A stretch of DNA of 64,000 bases, from positions 1 through 64,000 of the forward strand of contig NZ_JAAIVB010000026.1 in NCBI RefSeq assembly GCF_010974945.1, read 5' to 3'. This document shows positions 45,389 to 52,922 of this stretch, in pieces. This DNA is from Noviherbaspirillum galbum (GTDB lineage Bacteria > Pseudomonadota > Gammaproteobacteria > Burkholderiales > Burkholderiaceae_D). The position numbers and the translations under genes are program-made. Position 1 is the first letter of the stretch; every line of letters starts with the position of its first letter. Under the pieces are notes generated by a model that ran no database searches, was not told the DNA's origin, and worked only from the letters and a program-made list of their open reading frames with translations.

Positions 45389-48319
45389 TCAATGCATTTT
45401 CGTTGCGCGCAGGGGAATCGGAACGGCGGTCGGCAAGGCCGCGTTTTGCAGTAGCAATTCAAATGCATGCGCAGGAACGGGAGGCGCGAACAGGAAGCCT
45501 TGGCCATAGTCGCAGCCGGCCGCTACCAGGCAGGCGCGCTGCTCCTCGGTTTCGATTCCTTCGGCAATGACTTCCATGCCCAGCTTGTGCGCCATCACGA
45601 TGATGGTTTCGGCGATGGTACGGTTGACCGCGTTGGTATGAATGTCCCGCACGAAAGACTGGTCGATCTTCAGGTAGTCGATGTCGAATTTCTTCAGGTA
45701 AGCCATCGAGGAATAGCCGGTGCCGAAATCGTCTATCGACACTTGTATGCCCGCATCACGGTAATGCAGCAGCCTTTCCTTCAGTTCAGGCGAGTCATCC
45801 AGCAGCACGCCTTCCGTTATTTCGATGGCAATGTTTCCGGCGGCATGTCCCTTGGCAACGATTTCCATGACCCGGTCGGTTCGCGCCCTGCGCACGGCAA
45901 ACTGCGTCGGCGACTGGTTGATGCTGATCTGGATCTGCGTGCCGTTGCGGCTTTGCCAAAGGCGGGAATGTTCGACGGCCTGTTCCAGCACCCAGTCGCC
46001 GATGGCGCCGATCAGGCCCGCTTCCTCCGCCAGCGGAATGAATATCGACGGCTCGACCTCCCCCAGCCAGGGATGATGCCAGCGCAGCAAAGCCTCCGCT
46101 TTCCGTATGCCGCCATCGTCGAGGCGCACGATGGGCTGGAAATACACCTTCAGCTGGTCATCCGCATCGAGCGCACGCCGCAGTTCGGTGGTGATCTGCA
46201 GCCGGCGGTGGGCGCTTTCGTCGAGGGCGCGGGTGAAGTAAGTGAATTGCTGCTTGCCGGACTGCTTGGCCGCATACATCGCCTGGTCCGCCTTCCGCAT
46301 CAACTCTTCCGGTGTGCCCGCATCGTCCGGATAGATGGCGACGCCGATGCTGCCCGAGATCTGCACGGTGTCTTCCCCAAGCACGAACGGCGCCGCGAGT
46401 GAATCCAGGATCTTCTGGCAGACGCCCTCGACATGGGCCGGGTTGTCCATGTCGACGAGCAGGACGTTGAACTCGTCGCCGCCGAGCCGGGCAACGGTAT
46501 CGCTCTTGCGCACGGCGCTGCAGATACGGTGCGCTGCTTCCATCAGGAGCTGGTCGCCGGCGCCGTGTCCGAGCCAGTCGTTGACCTGCTTGAAGCGGTC
46601 GAGGTCGATGAACAGCAGGGCCAGCGGGCGGGCGGAGCGTTGCGCCTTGTAGATTTCGTGGTTGAGCCTTTCTTGGTAGAGGCGCCGGTTCGGCAGCCCC
46701 GTGAGGGCGTCGAGGTTGGCGTGGCGCCAGGTCAGTTCGTCGGCTTCCTTGCGCAGGGTGATGTCGGTCAGCGTGCCCGTCATCGCCGTCGGCTGGCCGT
46801 CGCCGTCGCGGGAGACGATCACGCCGCGCGACAGGACCCAGCGCCATGCATCGTCCTGCGCCCGCATCCGGAATTCGCACTGGTAGGTCGGCGTCTCGCC
46901 GTCGATGCATGCCTGCAGGCTCTTGTACACCCGGTGGATGTCATCGGGATGGATGATGGTGTACCACTCGGCTTCCGGGCGGTTGCTGCGTTCGTCATCC
47001 CATCCCAGGAGGCGCTTGAGTCCGCCGACGAGGGTGTAGCGGTGATGGTCGATGTCCCAGTCCCAGACCGCCTCGCCGATGCTCTCCAGCGCGAAGTTGA
47101 AGCGCTCGTTCAATATCCGCAGCTGCTCTTGCAGCCTGCGTTCTTCCGTTACATCGCGCATGACGATCTGGATGGCATCCTGCCCTTCCCATGTGATGCG
47201 CGCGGTGCTGGAATGGATCCAGACGAGCCCGCCGCCGCTGCCGACCATTTCCAGCTCGGCCACCGGCGTGCGGCCATGCGCGGCGACTTCGTCGAAACGC
47301 TGCCTGACCCGGTCATGGTGCGGCTCATGGACCACGGTCTGCCAGCGCTTGCCGACCAGCTGCGCGGGCGCGGCCATGCCGAGGATGGCGGCCGCCTGCT
47401 GGTTTGCGTAGACGAAGCGCTCGCCGACCAGCACCAGCAGGCCTGCGGGGCTCATTTCCGCCAGCATGCGGTAGCGCGACTCGCTGGCGCGCAGCGCCTC
47501 CTCGACCTTTTTCCGGTCGCTGATATCCAGTGTCATGCCGACCATGCTGATCAGGCTGCCTTCGCCGTCGCGCACGGCCTCGCCATGGGACGCGACCCAT
47601 CTTATCTCGCCGCCGCGCATGATCCGGTGCTCGAAGGCAAACGCATTGCCGCTCTGGTCCGCGGCGTCCTTCAGGATGAGCGCCTCGAGTTCCGGCAGGT
47701 CGTCGGGTGGAATGAGGTTCCGCCACTCCTGGCTCGACAGGACCGCGCGCTCCGCCGGCAGGCCGAGGATGTCGGCGGCGATCGCGCAGACGCTGACCGT
47801 GTCGGTCCGAAAATCCCGCAGCCAGCTGCCTATCCGCGCTGACTGCGCGGCGAAACGATAGCCGAGTTCGTCACGCTGCCGGGCGATGACCTGCTGGCGC
47901 TCCCGGGTGAGATCGGTGAGCTCGAGCATGCTGCCGCGTCGCCCGCCCGCGCTCAGCCTGCTGACGCGGCAGCGCACGATGACCGGCCCCTTGCGATGGC
48001 GGCAGATGACGGTTTCGAGCTGCTGCGGATGCGCGCCCGGATGCTGCAGCATCTTTTCCAGCTTGCAAGGTTGGCCCTGGCACAGGGGGCACTCCGGCGC
48101 ATCGAAATGCACGAGGTGATGAAAGTCGATGCTGGCGAATTCGGCAGCGCTGCAATCGAGCAGGTGCAGCAATGCCGGATTGGCGTACTCCCCGCGCCCT
48201 TCCGGATTGATCAGGGCGATGGGTGCTTCCATTTGCTCCAGCATCTTCATGACGCAGGACTGCCTTGCCTCGGCGCGGCGCGAAGCAGCCTTTCTGTTTG
48301 GGCCGGACACGGAATTCAT
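45389..48319 (-). CDS. multi-PAS GGDEF/EAL cyclic-di-GMP protein
   Basis: A 976-residue cytosolic protein without membrane helices. An N-terminal PAS-like domain carries a Cys cluster (CPLCQGQPC, about 77-85). Two or three further PAS/PAC domains reach about residue 530. GGDEF follows with intact RLGGDEF (near 615), then EAL with EALLRW (near 745), DDFGTGYSS and KIDQSFV. Both catalytic sets look intact. It is the second such protein around the Tad locus. The start at 48319 has no strong ribosome site; ATG 48250 is an alternative. The 312-base gap before it (48320-48631) shows no other gene. Confidence 0.92.
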   Translation of the reverse strand: MNSVSGPNRKAASRRAEARQSCVMKMLEQMEAPIALINPEGRGEYANPALLHLLDCSAAEFASIDFHHLVHFDAPECPLCQGQPCKLEKMLQHPGAHPQQLETVICRHRKGPVIVRCRVSRLSAGGRRGSMLELTDLTRERQQVIARQRDELGYRFAAQSARIGSWLRDFRTDTVSVCAIAADILGLPAERAVLSSQEWRNLIPPDDLPELEALILKDAADQSGNAFAFEHRIMRGGEIRWVASHGEAVRDGEGSLISMVGMTLDISDRKKVEEALRASESRYRMLAEMSPAGLLVLVGERFVYANQQAAAILGMAAPAQLVGKRWQTVVHEPHHDRVRQRFDEVAAHGRTPVAELEMVGSGGGLVWIHSSTARITWEGQDAIQIVMRDVTEERRLQEQLRILNERFNFALESIGEAVWDWDIDHHRYTLVGGLKRLLGWDDERSNRPEAEWYTIIHPDDIHRVYKSLQACIDGETPTYQCEFRMRAQDDAWRWVLSRGVIVSRDGDGQPTAMTGTLTDITLRKEADELTWRHANLDALTGLPNRRLYQERLNHEIYKAQRSARPLALLFIDLDRFKQVNDWLGHGAGDQLLMEAAHRICSAVRKSDTVARLGGDEFNVLLVDMDNPAHVEGVCQKILDSLAAPFVLGEDTVQISGSIGVAIYPDDAGTPEELMRKADQAMYAAKQSGKQQFTYFTRALDESAHRRLQITTELRRALDADDQLKVYFQPIVRLDDGGIRKAEALLRWHHPWLGEVEPSIFIPLAEEAGLIGAIGDWVLEQAVEHSRLWQSRNGTQIQISINQSPTQFAVRRARTDRVMEIVAKGHAAGNIAIEITEGVLLDDSPELKERLLHYRDAGIQVSIDDFGTGYSSMAYLKKFDIDYLKIDQSFVRDIHTNAVNRTIAETIIVMAHKLGMEVIAEGIETEEQRACLVAAGCDYGQGFLFAPPVPAHAFELLLQNAALPTAVPIPLRATKMH

Positions 48320-48631
48320 CAGGATGGGAAAAATCGCGCAGCTTGTCTGTTGGAGGCGGTTCGCCCGACCATCGCGGATCCGCTGGCGGGCGCCGGGATG
48401 GAACCATTACCCATATATCGCGCATCGACCAAAAGGCATCGTCATGTCCAGGCGGCGGACCGCGGGTTGCAGCATGGATGCGACTTCGGCTCCGATCACG
48501 GATTTTCGACAAGAGAAACGCCGAATCGTTTAGCCAGGCCGGCAAAATGCGTCCTGGCATGCGGTGGCGGCTCGCCCGGGACCTGCAGCCTCACGCCTTG
48601 AGCTTCCCGGTCGGCATCGGCATCCGGCGAT

Positions 48632-49576
48632 TCACTGGAAGCGCCAGGCATCTCCTTTTTCGCGATGGTCGCGCAGCCGGAATTCCTTGGGCGGGATGCC
48701 GGTGAGCTTCTTGAAGGCCTTGGAAAAGCTGAATGCGTCGCGGTATCCCACGGCCTGCGAGACGGCCTCCAGCTTGTCGCCGGTGTTGGAAAGCAGGTCC
48801 ATGGCTTTCTGCACGCGCAAGGTGGTCAGGTACTGCAGCGGGGGCGTGCCCAGCGCCAGCTTGAATTTCTGCGCGAAGCCGGCACGCGACAGGCCGACCC
48901 GGCGCGCCAGTTCCTCGAGTGTCCACTCGTGCGCGCAATCGCCGTGCATCAGTTCGAGCGCGGCCCGGATCTGGGCATTCTGCAGGGCACCGCCCCATGA
49001 CTGGGGCATGCCATCGCCGCGCGACAGGATCTTGCGGATGATCTGGGTAAAGATGATGTCGAGCAGCGCCTGGGTGACGGTTTCCGAGCCCACCTCCGGC
49101 CGCGCGACTTCGTGGGCCAGCAATTTCACCGCGAGCTCGATCTGGTCGATCGGCCCCGCCTCGTCCGCCCGCAGCACGTACCACGGCGGCAGTTCGCTAA
49201 AGAACGGATGCACCGGCGTGTTCCAGACCTGGTAAGCGCCGCTCACCATGGCCGACCGGGATTCTCCCTGGGCCGCGTCGCCCGCGCCGGCATGCCGGCC
49301 ATCGGCCCCCATCGTCAGGACCATCCCGGGAAGGACCGCCTCGGATGCCACGACATGGCGGCAGCCGCGCGCCATGAGCGCGACATCGCCCTTCCTGAGT
49401 TCGACGGGCGCCGGCATGGCCGGCGAATGCAAGAACACACGGCCTTGCGTGATCACGTGGAAGCCGAAGCTTTTCTCGCAAGGAAACTCGAGCGCGGCCG
49501 CGGCGCTCAGCACGCGCTGATGCAAGACCCGGCGCTGCATGCCGGCATGGCGCAAGACATCGACTAGTAGATCCAT
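48632..49576 (-). CDS. AraC-family transcriptional regulator with cupin domain
   Basis: A 314-residue regulator. The N-terminal cupin-type sensor domain (about 1-180, with FPCEKSFGFHVITQGRVFLH and LRKGDVALMARGCRHVV) is followed by a C-terminal AraC DNA-binding domain (about 205-305) with two helix-turn-helix units (TLEELARRVGLSRAGFAQKF, and VSQAVGYRDAFSFSKAFKKL). It is divergent from the NmrA-type gene at 49711 across a 134-base gap; regulators of this type often control the neighbouring oxidoreductase. Inducer unknown. Confidence 0.93.
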   Translation of the reverse strand: MDLLVDVLRHAGMQRRVLHQRVLSAAAALEFPCEKSFGFHVITQGRVFLHSPAMPAPVELRKGDVALMARGCRHVVASEAVLPGMVLTMGADGRHAGAGDAAQGESRSAMVSGAYQVWNTPVHPFFSELPPWYVLRADEAGPIDQIELAVKLLAHEVARPEVGSETVTQALLDIIFTQIIRKILSRGDGMPQSWGGALQNAQIRAALELMHGDCAHEWTLEELARRVGLSRAGFAQKFKLALGTPPLQYLTTLRVQKAMDLLSNTGDKLEAVSQAVGYRDAFSFSKAFKKLTGIPPKEFRLRDHREKGDAWRFQ

Positions 49577-49710
49577 GGCCGCATTATAAGCACCAGCCGT
49601 CCGGCGTCCAACGATTTATACGATCAGACATGGAAAATCGACGAAAAGCCATTATCCATCTTCCTCCCCGCGACTAAGATTCGACCATCAACTTTTCAAC
49701 GGAGGACAGC

Positions 49711-50544
49711 ATGAGCAACATTCTCGTCATTGGCGCCAGCGGCACGGTTGGCAGCGAACTCACTTCAAACCTGCGCGCGAAGGGCCACTCGGTCGTGCGG
49801 GCGACCAGCCAAAGCGCACCGCAGGCCGACCAGGCGCAGGTCGACCTGGTGACCGGCAAGGGCATCGCCGAGGCCTTCGCGGGCATCGACAAGGCATTCT
49901 TCCTGGCCCCGCCGGGGCACACCAACCAGCATGAATTGCTCGGCCGCCTCATCAGCCAGGCCCGCGAGGCGCGCCTCGAGAAGGTCGTGCTGATGAGCGC
50001 GATGGGCGCGAATGCCGTGGAAGACGCTCCCTTGCGCCTGGCCGAGCGCCAGCTGGAAGGCTCGGGTCTGGCCTACAACATCATCCGCCCCAACTGGTTC
50101 ATGCAAAACTTCAACACCTTCTGGCTGCAGGGAATCCGCGAGGCGGACACGATCGCATTGCCAGTAGGCGACGCCAGGACCAGCTTCATCGATGCGCGCG
50201 ACATCGCCGCGGTCGCCGCCGTCCTTCTGGATGACCACACGTTCGACAATCGCGACTTCGACCTCACCGGCGGCGAGTCGCTGACCCACGCGCAAGCGGC
50301 GGCGCAGATCACGGAAGCGACTGGCCGGCCAGTGCGCTTCCAGGACATCGGCGCGGACGAAATGCTGGACAAGCTGTTGCATGCCGGCGTGCCTGGCGAT
50401 TACGCGCGCTTCCTGGTCATGATCCTCGGCTTCCTCAAGCAGGGCGCGGCCGAGCGCAGGACGGACGCCGTGCGGGAAATCATCGGCCGCGAGCCGATCC
50501 GCTTCGCGCAATACGTCCTCGACTACCGCGACGCCTGGCTGTAA
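49711..50544 (+). CDS. NAD(P)H-binding NmrA-type oxidoreductase/sensor
   Basis: A 277-residue atypical SDR. The N-terminal motif ILVIGASGTVGSELTSNLRA gives a GxxGxxG dinucleotide site, while the classical YxxxK is not evident, as in NmrA/QorB-like proteins. The blocks YNIIRPNWFMQNF near 115 and FIDARDIAAVAAVLL near 150 are typical. A GGAGG site precedes the ATG. Probably under the divergent AraC regulator. Reaction unknown, perhaps quinone reduction or redox sensing. Confidence 0.9.
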   Translation: MSNILVIGASGTVGSELTSNLRAKGHSVVRATSQSAPQADQAQVDLVTGKGIAEAFAGIDKAFFLAPPGHTNQHELLGRLISQAREARLEKVVLMSAMGANAVEDAPLRLAERQLEGSGLAYNIIRPNWFMQNFNTFWLQGIREADTIALPVGDARTSFIDARDIAAVAAVLLDDHTFDNRDFDLTGGESLTHAQAAAQITEATGRPVRFQDIGADEMLDKLLHAGVPGDYARFLVMILGFLKQGAAERRTDAVREIIGREPIRFAQYVLDYRDAWL

Positions 50545-50594
50545 CCAGGCTGCCCCCGGCGCTGGCACACGCCGCCATCGCAGCAGCGATTACC

Positions 50595-52109
50595 TCAATG
50601 GCGGCGGAACAGCCGCCTTTCCAGCAGCTCGAAGCCGCCCTGCACGGCCAGCGCCAGCACCGCGGCCGGGATCGCCCCCGCCAACAGCATGTCATTGTCG
50701 TTCAGGGCCAGGCCGGTGGCGATGCGTTCGCCAAAGCCGCCTGCGCCGATGAACGCGGCGATGGTCGCGGTGCCGACGCTCATCGTCGCCGCCGTCTTGA
50801 TGCCGGCAAGGATCACCGGCATGGCCAGCGGAAGGTCGATATGCAGCAGGCGCTGGCGCGACCGCATGCCGAGCGCGAGCGCCGCCATGCGCAGGCCGGG
50901 GCTGACCTGCTCCATGCCGGTACAGGTATTCCGCACCACAGGCAGCAGGGCGTAGAGCGACAAGGCCACCAGGGCCGGCACCGCGCCGATGCGGCCAAGC
51001 AGGGGAATCAGCATGGCCAGGAGAGCCAGCGATGGAATCGTCTGCAACACGCCGACCAGGCCCATCACCCATTGCCGCAGGCCGGGACGGAAGGCCGCCA
51101 GCATGCCGAGCGGTATGCCCGCCATGGCGGCGATCGTGACCGAGAGGAGGACAAGGAAGAGATGCTGCCGGCACAGCCGCCAGAAGTCGTCGCCGATCAG
51201 CTTGGGCAGAAGTCCCGGCGCGGCATGGCCTGGCTGCGGTCCGGCGTCGCCCTGCAGGAAGCGGCGCGCGATGTCGGAAAACGACCTGCCCTCGATTTCG
51301 GCGCCGGCATTCATGGCGATCATTGCCGGCTGGCTGATCTTTCCTTCCAGCGCGCGGATGCGTTGCCAGGCGCGGGGGTAGCGCGCCGGCAGGTCGAGCC
51401 GGTACAGCAGGACCGCATCGTAGCTCGGGAAATAGCCTGCATCGTCCTCGAGGACGCGCAAGGCATGGCGCGCGATCTTCGCATCGGTCGTGTAGATGTC
51501 GATGACGTCGACCTGGCCGGCGGCCAGGGCTTCATACGCCAGCCCGTGGTCCAGTCCGATCGGCCTCTGCGGCAGGCGGTAGCGCGCCGCCAGGCCGGGC
51601 CAGCCGTCCGCGCGGCCGAGAAACTCGTGGCTGAGGCCGAAGCGCAATGACGGCTTGCCGGCAAGTTCGCCGAGCCGGATCAGGCTCGCATCGCCGCGCA
51701 TGGCCAGGCCGTAGCCATTGGAGAACCCGAGCGGCACCGAGGCACCGATTCCCCACTGCGCCAGGAAGCGGTTCATGTCTTCCAGCGAGGCCCGTTCGCG
51801 CTTCATGATTTCCTTCGCGATGGTGCCGGTGTACTCGGGATATACATCGATCTCTCCCGCTTTCAGCGCCTCGAAGACGATGGCGGTGTTGCCCAGTCCC
51901 TGGCGGTGTTCAGCCGGCGCCGCGTCCGCCACGGCTTGCCGCAGGATTTCGCCAAGTATGTAGGATTCGGTGAAGCGCTTGGACCCGATGCGAAGGGGAG
52001 CGCCGCTTCCATCGCCGTCTGCCCAGGACGTCGAAACGGCCAGGCATGCTAGGCAAAGCGCGCATGCCATGCGGAGTGCCGCTGCCAACCGCTTCCATTG
52101 CCTTCCCAT
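50595..52109 (-). CDS. fused ABC osmolyte permease and substrate-binding protein (OpuC/ProW-ProX-like)
   Basis: A 504-residue protein with an N-terminal membrane segment or signal. An OpuAC-type binding domain (about 35-280, with IGSKRFTESYILGEILRQA and EIDVYPEYTGTIAKE) is followed by a six-helix permease domain (about 300-500). The permease has the EAA-like loop GLRMAALALGMRSRQRLLHI and GAGGFGERIATGL. The family takes up quaternary amines such as glycine betaine or choline. No ATP-binding subunit is adjacent, so the ATPase must be elsewhere. The ATG at 52109 follows GAGAGGGC; the open frame to 52217 is unsupported. Confidence 0.92.
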   Translation of the reverse strand: MGRQWKRLAAALRMACALCLACLAVSTSWADGDGSGAPLRIGSKRFTESYILGEILRQAVADAAPAEHRQGLGNTAIVFEALKAGEIDVYPEYTGTIAKEIMKRERASLEDMNRFLAQWGIGASVPLGFSNGYGLAMRGDASLIRLGELAGKPSLRFGLSHEFLGRADGWPGLAARYRLPQRPIGLDHGLAYEALAAGQVDVIDIYTTDAKIARHALRVLEDDAGYFPSYDAVLLYRLDLPARYPRAWQRIRALEGKISQPAMIAMNAGAEIEGRSFSDIARRFLQGDAGPQPGHAAPGLLPKLIGDDFWRLCRQHLFLVLLSVTIAAMAGIPLGMLAAFRPGLRQWVMGLVGVLQTIPSLALLAMLIPLLGRIGAVPALVALSLYALLPVVRNTCTGMEQVSPGLRMAALALGMRSRQRLLHIDLPLAMPVILAGIKTAATMSVGTATIAAFIGAGGFGERIATGLALNDNDMLLAGAIPAAVLALAVQGGFELLERRLFRRH

Positions 52110-52326
52110 GCCCTGCCCTCTCTTTTGATGTTCCGACAGCCGCCCGTGTCTTCCGCGAACCGGTAACGATGACCTTGATGGCGCACCGACATTGTAACGA
52201 GTTGCAACCCTTGCCAACCGTGGCTATTTCCGCTCGTTAAGGTCGGTAACAGGAGAGAAAAATCTTCTGCCTCGAAGACAAACCCTGACCGTCGACGACC
52301 AATACTCTCACCTCAAGGACCCGACC

Positions 52327-52605
52327 ATGAAAAAGACCCTTCTCATCGCTGCCCTCTTCGCCTTCGCCGGTATCGCCAGCGCCCAGAACGCCGCACCCGC
52401 AACGCCGGCCGCTCCTGCCGCTCCCGCTGCTGCCGCAACTCCTGCCGCTCCGGCAGCGACCGCTAAGACCGCAAGCGCCAAGAAACATCATCACAAGCGC
52501 CGCGCCAAGAAGGCCAAGGCGGCATCCGCATCTTCCACAACCGCAGCAACTGCAACACCCGCGGCTCCGGCACCCGCAGCCAGCGCTCCCGCCGCCACCA
52601 AGTAA
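52327..52605 (+). CDS. small exported Ala/Pro-rich protein with basic patch
   Basis: A 92-residue protein with a clear Sec signal peptide (KKTLLIAALFAFAGIASAQ, cleavage near 19). The mature chain is nearly all Ala, Pro and Thr with a central basic cluster KKHHHKRRAKKAK (about 54-66). Low complexity suggests disorder, and the basic/His patch could bind polyanions or metals. The family is not recognised. A GAGAG stretch sits some 70 bases upstream rather than at the start. A terminator hairpin follows, so it is a single-gene unit. Confidence 0.75.
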   Translation: MKKTLLIAALFAFAGIASAQNAAPATPAAPAAPAAAATPAAPAATAKTASAKKHHHKRRAKKAKAASASSTTAATATPAAPAPAASAPAATK

Positions 52606-52627
52606 CCAGGCAAAACATTCCCTCCCG

Positions 52628-52663
52628 AAACACGCCGCCGTGCCTGCGCACCGCGGCGTGTTT
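52628..52663 (+). terminator. intrinsic terminator
   Basis: AAACACGCCGC pairs with GCGGCGTGTTT around a 14-base loop, and the stem is followed by T-rich sequence. It closes the small exported-protein gene. The rest of the gap to 52922 shows no gene beyond the ribosome site of the peptidase. Confidence 0.85.
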
Positions 52664-52922
52664 TCGTTTGCGCTTGTCCGCACAAACCAATTCCTGACTT
52701 TATGCAGCCGCATTGCGCCGGCTCATGGTTCGCACCAACACAACGAGGTTAAGCTTCGTCATTCTGGCGGGAAATGTCTCGCTTGATGGCGCCCGTGCTC
52801 GCCCGAGCAAGCCCGCCCTCTTCCCGCCGGTGTCTCCCGCCCTTGCCGCCAGGCCAAGACCGGTTGGGCGACAGCATGTACCATTGGAACCCAACCTGCC
52901 ATTCTGAGAAAAGGAACAGCCC

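Noticed and set aside
52195-52240. Inverted repeat TAACGAG...CTCGTTA upstream of the small exported protein
   Set aside because: Arms are only seven bases with a spacer of about 30; could easily arise by chance.
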